A stretch of 5,376 bases of DNA from Actinomycetes bacterium (GTDB taxonomy: Bacteria; Actinomycetota; Actinomycetes; Actinomycetales; Microbacteriaceae). The notes under the pieces are model-generated. The model saw nothing but the letters and a program-made list of their open reading frames with translations. It made no database searches and had not been told where the DNA came from. The stretch is from assembly GCA_023451265.1 (NCBI GenBank), contig JAEYAG010000044.1:1-5376 (forward strand). Reading direction: 5' to 3'. This document shows, one piece after another, positions 1 to 5,376 of this stretch. How positions within the stretch are numbered: the stretch's first letter is position 1; every line of letters begins with the position of its first letter. A program made the position numbers and the translations under genes.

Positions 1-51
1 CATGGGGACATCCTGCCCGGCCGTGCGTTCGAGGAGCGCAAATGGTTGTGA
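1..51 (+). CDS. 3' end of an unidentified upstream gene (partial)
   Basis: Frame 1 is open from the left edge to a TGA at 49-51 and would encode the tail HGDILPGRAFEERKWL. Thirteen of its sixteen sense codons end in G or C, as in the real genes of this window. The other frames here give no more plausible coding end. The piece is too short to assign a family. Its last codons (FEERKW) lie inside the left arm of a perfect 20-bp inverted repeat, so this gene's end and the following regulatory region share sequence. A chance open frame of this length is quite possible in GC-rich DNA, so the call is tentative. Confidence 0.42.
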   Translation, partial: HGDILPGRAFEERKWL

Positions 52-88
52 AACCGGCGGATCGGGAGCCATTTGCGCTCCTCGAACG
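26..88. repeat. Perfect 20-bp inverted repeat with 23-nt spacer
   Basis: The left arm CGTTCGAGGAGCGCAAATGG (26-45) is the exact reverse complement of 69-88. The spacer is 46-68, and pairing stops abruptly at both ends of the arms. In RNA this would form a long stable stem-loop directly around the stop codon of the upstream gene (49-51). In DNA the right arm overlaps the likely -35 region of the next promoter. No T-run follows the right arm, so it is not a classical intrinsic terminator. An operator, a transcript-end hairpin or an inverted duplication of a gene end are all possible. Confidence 0.9.
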
Positions 89-110
89 GCGGCATCCGCC
101 CTCGTATAAT
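82..110 (+). promoter_or_regulatory. Probable sigma70-type promoter of the TPP enzyme gene
   Basis: A perfect TATAAT lies at 105-110, a striking AT island in very GC-rich DNA. Seventeen bases upstream is TCGAAC (82-87), a weak -35 match (three of six to TTGACA) lying inside the right arm of the inverted repeat. Transcription would begin near 117, giving an untranslated leader of about 90 nt before the ATG at 207. The position of this promoter also argues against an earlier start codon at 42. The -10 is convincing, the -35 much less so. Confidence 0.6.
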
Positions 111-160
111 CGAACCGTCCGGCGCGCGACGCGGCCGCCGGTGCTCGAAAAAGGGGCACG

Positions 161-194
161 CGAGACACATACGGCCTTCCTCCGTCACGTCTCG
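161..194 (+). promoter_or_regulatory. Possible 5'-UTR hairpin just before the ribosome binding site
   Basis: CGAGAC (161-166) pairs with GTCTCG (189-194), and inside it ACGG (171-174) pairs with CCGT (182-185), leaving the loop CCTTCCT (175-181). The two stems are separated by an internal loop. The base of the outer stem touches the first base of the GAAAGG ribosome binding site, so folding could affect translation. The stems are short and no known riboswitch or attenuator pattern is recognised, so this may be chance. Confidence 0.25.
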
Positions 195-199
195 AAAGG
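194..199 (+). promoter_or_regulatory. Ribosome binding site fixing the TPP enzyme start
   Basis: GAAAGG lies seven bases before the ATG at 207. This is the spacing expected of a Shine-Dalgarno site and supports 207 over the in-frame ATG at 42, which would precede the promoter. Confidence 0.7.
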
Positions 200-206
200 C
201 ATTGTC

Positions 207-1883
207 ATGCCCACCGTCTCCGCCCATGTCGCCCAGACCCTCGCTCAGCACATCGACCACGTCTTCGGGGTCATGGGCAACGGCAACGCCTACTTCCTCG
301 ATGCGCTGGAGCGCTCGACCGATGTCCACTACACCGCGGTCCGCCACGAGGCGGGCGGCGTCGTCGCCGCCGACGCGTACCACCGGGCGAGCGGCCGGCT
401 CGCCGCCGCGACCGCGACCTACGGCGCCGGCTTCACGAACACGCTGACGGCCCTCGCCGAAGCGGTGCAGGCGCACGTACCGCTCATTCTCGTCGTCGGC
501 GACGAGCCCACGAGCGGCCCGCGCCCGTGGGACGTCGACCAGATCGCGCTCGCGTCGGCCGTCGGCGCCCGCACGTACACGGTGGGGCGGGCGGATGCCG
601 CGGCCACCACCGTCATCGCGATCGAGCACGCCCTGTCGTACCGCGTGCCGACGGTGCTCGCGATCCCCTACGACGTCGCGAAGCTCGAGGCAGGCCCCGT
701 GCCCGCCGCCCCGCAGCCGACACTGCCCGGGCCGCTGGCACCGGCATCCCCCTTCGCCCGCGCCGCGATCACCGATCTCGCCCGCGCCCTCGCCGAGGCC
801 GAACGGCCCGTGCTGCTGGCCGGCCGCGGCGCCTGGATCGCCGGGGCCGGCGACGCCCTCGGACGCCTCGCCGACGCCACGGGCGCCGTCACCGCGACGA
901 CGGCACTCGGGCGCGGAGTCTTCCCACGCGGCGAGTTCGACGTCGGGGTCACGGGCGGCTTCGGCGCCGAAGCGGCGATGGAGCTCATCGGCACGGCCGA
1001 CGTCGCGGTCGTCTTCGGCGCGGGCCTCAACCAGTTCACGATGCGGTTCGGTCAGCTCTTCTCCCCCGGCACGCGCGTCGTGCAGGTCGACATCGCCCCC
1101 GCGGCGACCCACCCGCACGTCGGCGGATTCATCCGCGGCGATGCGCGCCTCGTCGCCGAGGCGCTCCTCGACGAGCTCGCAGAGAGGGCGGATGCCGGGG
1201 CGCGCCCGGGCGGCTGGCGCGAGAGCCTGGATATCGCCGGCCTGCGCGTCAGAGAGCCGGGCGACGCGCTCGCCCCCGACGGGCGGCTCGACCCGCGCTC
1301 GGTGGCGATCCGCATCGGCGAGCTGCTCGAGAGCGACCCCTCGACCCGCGACCGCGTCGTCGTGACCGACGGCGGCCACTTCCTCGGGTGGGCGAACATG
1401 TACTGGCCCGTCGCCTCCCCCGACCGCATGATGATGGTCGGCACGGCCTACCAGTCGATCGGGCTCGGCTTCCCGTCGGTGCCGGGCGCCGCCCTCGCAA
1501 AGCCCAATGCCACGGTCGTGCTGTCGACCGGAGACGGCGGCGGCCTCATGGCCCTCGCCGACCTCGAATCGGCCGTCCGGGTGGCCGCCGGCCGCGGCCT
1601 CGCGGTGGTCTGGAACGACGCCGCCTACGGCGCGGAGGTCAACCTCTACGGCCTGCAGGGCCTCGCCCGCGAGCCGATGCTCATCCCCGAAGTCGACTTC
1701 GCGGGGCTCGCCACCTCCGTCGGCGCGCGCGGCGTCGTCGTGCGCGAACTCGGCGATCTCGACGTGCTCGCCGAGTGGGCGGGCACCCCGGCATCCGATC
1801 GCCCCTTCCTCTTGCTCGACTGCCGTATCTCGGGCGACGTCGTCGCGCCGTACCAGCAGGAGATCATCCGCGTGAACTCCTGA
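207..1883 (+). CDS. Thiamine diphosphate-dependent enzyme, acetolactate synthase-like, substrate unknown
   Basis: This is a complete 558-residue cytoplasmic protein of the TPP-dependent decarboxylase/acetolactate synthase superfamily. Three domains are visible: an N-terminal pyrimidine-binding domain (about 1-165), a central Rossmann-like domain (about 180-325) and a C-terminal diphosphate-binding domain (about 360-545). The cofactor-activating glutamate is E48 in AVRHEAGG. The Mg2+/TPP motif starts at GDG (442-444) and ends 25 residues later at N470-D471. Length is normal for a catalytic subunit. Family members decarboxylate 2-keto acids and may ligate or release the resulting aldehyde. The substrate cannot be read here, and GAGFTN (residues 73-78) departs from the usual acetolactate synthase GPGATN. 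No regulatory small subunit follows, which argues against the housekeeping IlvB. An in-frame ATG at 42 would add 55 residues, but it precedes the -10 box and adds no family-like sequence. The family is certain, the exact activity is not. Confidence 0.93.
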   Translation: MPTVSAHVAQTLAQHIDHVFGVMGNGNAYFLDALERSTDVHYTAVRHEAGGVVAADAYHRASGRLAAATATYGAGFTNTLTALAEAVQAHVPLILVVGDEPTSGPRPWDVDQIALASAVGARTYTVGRADAAATTVIAIEHALSYRVPTVLAIPYDVAKLEAGPVPAAPQPTLPGPLAPASPFARAAITDLARALAEAERPVLLAGRGAWIAGAGDALGRLADATGAVTATTALGRGVFPRGEFDVGVTGGFGAEAAMELIGTADVAVVFGAGLNQFTMRFGQLFSPGTRVVQVDIAPAATHPHVGGFIRGDARLVAEALLDELAERADAGARPGGWRESLDIAGLRVREPGDALAPDGRLDPRSVAIRIGELLESDPSTRDRVVVTDGGHFLGWANMYWPVASPDRMMMVGTAYQSIGLGFPSVPGAALAKPNATVVLSTGDGGGLMALADLESAVRVAAGRGLAVVWNDAAYGAEVNLYGLQGLAREPMLIPEVDFAGLATSVGARGVVVRELGDLDVLAEWAGTPASDRPFLLLDCRISGDVVAPYQQEIIRVNS

Positions 1884-1970
1884 CGCCGAGTTCGCCGGTT
1901 CCGCGCCGAGTTCGCCGGCGACCTCGCGAACGAACCGGCGACCTCGCGAACGAACCGGCGACCTCGCGGC
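1884..1970. repeat. Array of 20-bp-period repeats after the TPP enzyme gene
   Basis: The array begins immediately after the TGA of the TPP enzyme gene. Read in 20-base units from 1884, units 1 and 2 share their first 15 bases (CGCCGAGTTCGCCGG at 1884-1898 and 1904-1918). Units 3 and 4 (1924-1943 and 1944-1963) are identical over all 20 bases. A fifth unit keeps only its first five bases. CCGG recurs at exact 20-bp spacing at 1895, 1915, 1935 and 1955. The two unit types are partly inverted relative to each other: TCGCCGGTTC (1892-1901) is the reverse complement of GAACCGGCGA (1932-1941 and 1952-1961). The region can therefore also fold into alternative hairpins. Function is unknown. Confidence 0.88.
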
Positions 1971-1987
1971 GCCACGGGCGGCGCGAG
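1963..1987. terminator. GC-rich hairpin after the repeat array, possible terminator
   Basis: CTCGCG (1963-1968) pairs with CGCGAG (1982-1987) around a 13-base loop; GCGCC/GGCGC within the same stretch gives an alternative fold. It lies 80-100 bases past the TPP enzyme stop codon, a reasonable place for transcription to end. There is no T-run, so intrinsic termination is doubtful, and hairpins of this strength arise by chance in such GC-rich DNA. Confidence 0.22.
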
Positions 1988-2022
1988 ACAGGGAATGCCA
2001 GGGCCTGGCGCAGCGCTGGAAC

Positions 2023-2042
2023 CTCAGCGCACACTGAGTGCG
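2023..2042 (+). promoter_or_regulatory. Two mutually exclusive small hairpins upstream of the antiporter gene
   Basis: CTCAG (2023-2027) can pair with CTGAG (2034-2038). Alternatively CGCAC (2028-2032) can pair with GTGCG (2038-2042). The pairings share bases, so only one can form at a time, eight or more bases before the AGGGGGG ribosome binding site. I see no convincing -10 or -35 box in 1970-2062, so where transcription of the antiporter starts is unclear. The stems are only 5 bp and could be chance. Confidence 0.2.
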
Positions 2043-2050
2043 AGAGCGCG

Positions 2051-2057
2051 AGGGGGG
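2051..2057 (+). promoter_or_regulatory. Strong ribosome binding site deciding the antiporter GTG start
   Basis: AGGGGGG lies five bases before the GTG at 2063. The ATG at 2059-2061 is in another frame and too close to this site, so GTG is the better start. Confidence 0.7.
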
Positions 2058-2062
2058 ATGCC

Positions 2063-3805
2063 GTGGAAGGTCTCGAGATCACGGTGCTGCTGGGGCTTGC
2101 CATCCTCGCGGGCACCGCGCTGGCCCCGCGGCTGCGTGTCGCCACGCCGCTGCTGCTCGTCGTCATCGGGCTGCTGCTGGGGTTCGTGCCGGCGCTGCGC
2201 GAGATCCAACTACCGCCCGAGACGGTGCTGCTGCTGTTCCTTCCGGTCATGCTCTTCTGGGAGAGCCTGACGACGTCGCTGCGCGCCATCCGCCGGTCGC
2301 TGCGCTACATCGTCCCGATGAGCACGCTGCTTGTCGTCGCGTCGGCCTTCGCGGTCGCGGGTATCGCGTCGGCGTTCGGGATGCCGTGGCCTGTCGCCCT
2401 GCTGCTGGGTGCCGCCGTCGCCCCGCCCGACGCGACCGCGGTGGCCGCCCTCGGCCGGCTGCTGCCGCAGCGCATGTTCATGAAGCTGAAAGCGGAGAGC
2501 CTCACCAACGACGGCACCGCCCTGGTGCTGTACGCGATCGCCCTCTCCCTCGCGCTCGGCGAGAACGTCACCGGTTGGTCGGTCACCGCGACCGTGCTGA
2601 TCTCCTACCTCGGCGGCGCCGCCGCGGGCATCGCCGTCGCGGCGCTCGCCTGGCTCGCGCTGCGCCGCTCCCGCTCGACGATCGTCATCAACGTCGCGCT
2701 GCTTCTCGTTCCGTTCACGGCATTCCTGCTCGCCGAGCTCGTCCACGCCTCCGGCGTCTTGGCGGTCGTGTTCGCCGGCCTCATCGTGGCGTGGATGCTG
2801 CCGCGCATCACGACCGCCGCCTCCCGCCGCCAAGCGGTCGCGGCCTGGCCGTTCGGCGTGTATCTGCTCAACGGCGCCCTGTTCGTGCTCATCGGCCTCG
2901 AGGTGCAGTACGTCGTGCACGACATCGCGGCGCGTCAGATCGGCGCGCTCGTGCTCGTGACGATCGCCGCCTGGCTCGCGCTCCTCGTCGTGCGCTACCT
3001 GTTCCAGCTGCTGTTCGCGCCGTTCTCACGCCCACGCGGGCTGCCCGCGGGCGCGCCGAACCGCGGCGGCGGCAACCGCGGACGCATCGTCAGCACCGTC
3101 GCCGGGTTCCGCGGCGCGGTGTCGCTCGCGATCGCGCTGTCGGTGCCGACGACCGTCGGCGGCGACGGGCTCGACGGCCGCGATGCGGTCGTGTTCGTCA
3201 CCGCGGGCGTCATCCTGCTGAGCCTGCTGGTGCAGGGTCCGCTGCTGCCGCATGTCGTCCGCTGGGCGCGGCTGCCGGCGGACGACGTCGCCGAGGACGA
3301 GTACGAGCTCGCCCAGCGCGCGATCTCGGGCGCGGCGCTCGCGGCCCTCGACGACCTCGCCGCCGAGCACGGCATCAGCGACGGCGTGCGCGATCGCGCC
3401 CGGCGCGAGGGCTACGAGATGCTCGAGCTCGCGAACGCCCGCGCCTACGCGCGCCAGGCCGCGAGCGACGACGCCCAGATCGCCGAGCTGGAGTCGATGA
3501 TCGACGAACCGGACGCGCCCGACACCGGCCCGGTGCCGCAGACGCGCTTCGTCGTCCCCTCCGCGGCATCCGGCCCCTCGCTCGAGATGCTCGCGTCGAG
3601 CACGGGCATCGACCTGACGCAGCGCTCCCCGATCCAGCGGTTCGAGGAGGCGACGCGCCTGAAGCTCGCGCTGCTCGAGCGCAAGCGCGAGGTGCTGCTG
3701 CGGATGCGCCGCGACGGCACGATCGACGACCTCGTGGTCCGGCGGGTCGAAGCGCACCTCGACCTCGAGGAGGTGCGCCTGCGCGGCGTCGAGCAGCTCG
3801 ACTGA
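2063..3805 (+). CDS. CPA1-family Na+(K+)/H+ antiporter
   Basis: This is a complete 580-residue inner-membrane protein that exchanges monovalent cations for protons, of the bacterial NhaP/YjcE-like CPA1 type. Residues 1-400 contain about 12-13 hydrophobic membrane segments. Signature stretches are APPDATAV (120-127, the ion-binding aspartate region), KAESLTNDGTALVLY (143-157, the family ESLxNDGTA motif) and GFRGAVSLA (348-356, the late-helix motif with its conserved arginine). Residues about 400-580 are hydrophilic, charged and helix-prone, a cytoplasmic tail usual for this group. Total length fits the roughly 520-580 residues of relatives. The GTG start is chosen because it follows AGGGGGG at good spacing and places the first membrane helix at residue 4. 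The same frame stays open back to 527 inside the TPP gene, but that stretch is arginine-rich and non-membrane-like. Likely roles are pH and salt homeostasis. Na+ versus K+ preference cannot be read from the sequence. Confidence 0.94.
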   Translation: MEGLEITVLLGLAILAGTALAPRLRVATPLLLVVIGLLLGFVPALREIQLPPETVLLLFLPVMLFWESLTTSLRAIRRSLRYIVPMSTLLVVASAFAVAGIASAFGMPWPVALLLGAAVAPPDATAVAALGRLLPQRMFMKLKAESLTNDGTALVLYAIALSLALGENVTGWSVTATVLISYLGGAAAGIAVAALAWLALRRSRSTIVINVALLLVPFTAFLLAELVHASGVLAVVFAGLIVAWMLPRITTAASRRQAVAAWPFGVYLLNGALFVLIGLEVQYVVHDIAARQIGALVLVTIAAWLALLVVRYLFQLLFAPFSRPRGLPAGAPNRGGGNRGRIVSTVAGFRGAVSLAIALSVPTTVGGDGLDGRDAVVFVTAGVILLSLLVQGPLLPHVVRWARLPADDVAEDEYELAQRAISGAALAALDDLAAEHGISDGVRDRARREGYEMLELANARAYARQAASDDAQIAELESMIDEPDAPDTGPVPQTRFVVPSAASGPSLEMLASSTGIDLTQRSPIQRFEEATRLKLALLERKREVLLRMRRDGTIDDLVVRRVEAHLDLEEVRLRGVEQLD

Positions 3806-3814
3806 CCGCGGGCG

Positions 3815-5376
3815 TCAGCTCTGCGGCAGCATCCACTCCGCGAAGAGAGCGGCGAGCTCGTCGCGCCCGTCCAGCGGGAAGACGCCGGCGACGTACTGAT
3901 CGGGGCGCACGACGACGACGGCGCCGTCGCGTGAGATGCCGCGCTCGGCGAAGATGTCGACGTCGTTCCACCGGGTGGATGCCGCGGAGAACACCTTCTC
4001 CCAGTCCATGAGCCCGAGCGGGCCGCTGTGCGGCCGGAAGATCGCCGGCACCGCCGTCACGTCGACCTGCTCGTAGCTCTGCGGCACGATCGCCTTGACG
4101 TCGAAGACGGCGTCGACGTCGGCATCCGCCGGCGTGTAGCGACGCACCGGCGAGTCGGGCGCCGCGTCGAGCCACTCGGCGAAACGGGTCAGCGCCGAGC
4201 CGCGCGCGAACCCGTCGGCGTCGGCGAACGCGTAGATGCGCCAGCGCCCGTCGGCCTTCGCGTGGTGGCCGAGATGCACGACGTTGCCGTCGGCGGCGAG
4301 GGTCACCGGCGCACTCTTGAATCGCTTGCCGAGCGGGAACCCGGTCGCGAGCTCCTGGTGCGCGCCCGTCGCGACGACGCCCGTTCCGGGCTCGTAGGTC
4401 GTCATGAACCCCGACGGGAACTCGGCGGTCGCGAGGTAGTACGTCGCGAGGTCCTCGGGGTCGGAGATCTCCTCGGGCTTGCGCGCCATGAGCGACGACC
4501 ACTCCTTGTCGAAGTCGATCAGCTGCTGCGCGACGGGGCGCCGCTCCGTGCCGTAGGTCGCGAGGAGGGATGCCGGGCTCAGCCCGGTCAGCACCGACCC
4601 GAGCTTCCAGCCCAGGTTGAAGCCGTCCTGCATCGAGACGTTCATGCCCTGACCGGCCTTGGCGCTGTGCGTGTGGCAGGCGTCGCCGGTGAGGAACACC
4701 CGCGGATCGCGCGAGGCACCGGCATCCGCGTCGTCGAACGCGTCGGTGACGCGGTGGCCGACCTCGTAGACGGAGTGCCACGCGACCTCCTTCACGTCGA
4801 GCGAGTACGGATGCAGGATCTCGTTCGCGCGGCGGATGACCTCCTCGATCGGGGTCTGCCGCACCCGGTGGTTGTCGTCCTCGGCGACCTCGCCGAGATC
4901 GACGTACACGCGGCTGAGGTACCCGCCCTCGCGCGGGATGTGGAGGATATTGCCCGCTTCGGCGTTGATGGCGCACTTGATGCGCCAATCGGGGAAGTCG
5001 GTCTCGACCAGCACGTCCATGACGCCCCACGCGTGCAGCGAGAAGTCGCCGACGTGCACACGGCCGATCGCGTCGCGCACACGGCTGCGCGCGCCGTCGC
5101 AGCCGACGACGTACGTCGCGCGGACGGTGCGCTCGACGCCGCGCTCGCGCACCCGCACCTCGACCGGGTGCTCCCCGTCGCCCTGCACCGTGAGGCCCAG
5201 GAACTCGACCCCGTAGTCCGGCACGATGCGCCCCGGGCCGTGCGCGGCCGCCTCGGCGAAGTAGTCGAGCACGCGCGCCTGGTTGACGATGAGGTGCGGG
5301 AATTCGCTGATGTCGTACGCGTAGTCGGCCGTGCGCGAGCGCCGCACGATGTTCTCAGGATGCTCCGGGTCGGGCC
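3815..5376 (-). CDS. FAD-dependent aromatic hydroxylase, phenol 2-monooxygenase / 3-hydroxybenzoate 4-monooxygenase-like (5' end outside window)
   Basis: About 519 residues of a leftward gene are visible, ending at a TGA (3817-3815). The frame stays open to the right edge, where it reads PDPEHPENIVRRSR, so the start and the N-terminal GxGxxG FAD-binding motif lie outside the window. Family members usually have about 600-660 residues. Visible parts in order: SEFPHLIVNQARV, the DG motif VVGCDGARSR (about 5063-5110), the active-site stretch GVMDVLVETDFPDWRIK, IPREGGYLSRVYVDL, and the GD motif TGDACHTHSAKAGQGMN (about 4640-4696). The C-terminal thioredoxin-like dimerisation domain (from about 4400 down) includes PLGKRFKSAPV and ADGRWRIYAFAD. 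Such enzymes use NAD(P)H and O2 to hydroxylate a phenolic ring ortho to its hydroxyl, usually at the start of aromatic breakdown. The exact substrate is not determinable. The gene converges on the antiporter gene with a 9-bp gap. Confidence 0.93.
   Translation of the reverse strand, partial: PDPEHPENIVRRSRTADYAYDISEFPHLIVNQARVLDYFAEAAAHGPGRIVPDYGVEFLGLTVQGDGEHPVEVRVRERGVERTVRATYVVGCDGARSRVRDAIGRVHVGDFSLHAWGVMDVLVETDFPDWRIKCAINAEAGNILHIPREGGYLSRVYVDLGEVAEDDNHRVRQTPIEEVIRRANEILHPYSLDVKEVAWHSVYEVGHRVTDAFDDADAGASRDPRVFLTGDACHTHSAKAGQGMNVSMQDGFNLGWKLGSVLTGLSPASLLATYGTERRPVAQQLIDFDKEWSSLMARKPEEISDPEDLATYYLATAEFPSGFMTTYEPGTGVVATGAHQELATGFPLGKRFKSAPVTLAADGNVVHLGHHAKADGRWRIYAFADADGFARGSALTRFAEWLDAAPDSPVRRYTPADADVDAVFDVKAIVPQSYEQVDVTAVPAIFRPHSGPLGLMDWEKVFSAASTRWNDVDIFAERGISRDGAVVVVRPDQYVAGVFPLDGRDELAALFAEWMLPQS

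Noticed and set aside
42..206. 55-residue N-terminal extension of the TPP enzyme from an in-frame ATG at 42
   Set aside because: That ATG lies inside the inverted repeat and upstream of the TATAAT at 105-110. The extension has no TPP-family character, while the ATG at 207 has a well-spaced GAAAGG and begins the usual N-terminal domain.
527..2062. Very long open frame (1092 codons to 3805) suggesting a large fusion protein ending in the antiporter
   Set aside because: The part before 2063 overlaps the real TPP gene in another frame and is a low-complexity Arg/Pro/Ala-rich shadow typical of GC-rich DNA. The GTG at 2063 has its own ribosome binding site.
2210..2920. 236-codon minus-strand frame antisense to the antiporter
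   Set aside because: Highly charged, low-complexity translation rich in H, R, G, E and Q, typical of the antisense of a GC-rich membrane-protein gene; no domain or supported start.
3427..3466. GCTCGCG/CGCGAGC inverted repeat within the antiporter tail
   Set aside because: Seven-base GC-rich pairs are expected often by chance here, and this one lies inside well-supported coding sequence.
2038..4011. 657-codon plus-strand open frame covering the antiporter gene and the convergent junction
   Set aside because: Arg/Ala-rich with no membrane segments or motifs, whereas the overlapping antiporter frame carries CPA1 signatures throughout.
3375..5030. 551-codon minus-strand open frame overlapping the hydroxylase and the antiporter tail
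   Set aside because: Arginine-rich translation with no recognisable domain. It is the frame-shifted shadow of the hydroxylase gene, which has clear family motifs.
5345..5347. GTG at 5347-5345 as the start of the hydroxylase
   Set aside because: The frame continues upstream to the window edge with family-like sequence (PDPEHPENIV), and the essential N-terminal FAD-binding region would be missing. This is an internal valine of a gene cut by the window edge.

Overview
The window is GC-rich DNA with strong G/C bias at third codon positions. The 7-mer GGATGCC/GGCATCC is scattered through it on both strands. Together with the gene families, this suggests a high-GC actinobacterium, probably of the Microbacteriaceae (Microbacterium-like). 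That placement is inference from composition and general familiarity, not from a marker gene.

Layout from left to right. (1) Positions 1-51 look like the last 16 codons of a rightward gene ending in TGA. (2) Positions 52-206 are a leader region. It holds most of a perfect 20-bp inverted repeat whose left arm lies in the preceding gene, a consensus TATAAT -10 box, a possible 5'-UTR hairpin and a GAAAGG ribosome binding site. (3) Positions 207-1883 encode a complete 558-residue thiamine-diphosphate enzyme of the acetolactate synthase/benzoylformate decarboxylase superfamily, substrate unknown. (4) Positions 1884-2062 are a 179-bp intergenic region. It starts with an array of 20-bp-period repeats and ends with small hairpins and an AGGGGGG ribosome binding site. 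(5) Positions 2063-3805 encode a complete 580-residue CPA1-type cation/proton antiporter that starts at GTG. (6) After a 9-bp gap, a leftward gene (3815-5376) runs off the right edge. It is a flavin-dependent aromatic hydroxylase of the phenol 2-monooxygenase / 3-hydroxybenzoate 4-monooxygenase type, lacking its N-terminus only because the window ends.

The three main genes do not form an obvious pathway. The TPP enzyme and antiporter point the same way but are separated by 179 bp with a repeat array, and the hydroxylase converges on them. The TPP enzyme and the hydroxylase could both act on aromatic or keto-acid substrates, but nothing in the window proves a link. I see no phage, IS, CRISPR, toxin-antitoxin or defence genes, and no convincing new multi-gene system. 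The parts most worth a second look are non-coding: the 20-bp inverted repeat next to the promoter, and the phased repeat array between the first two genes.
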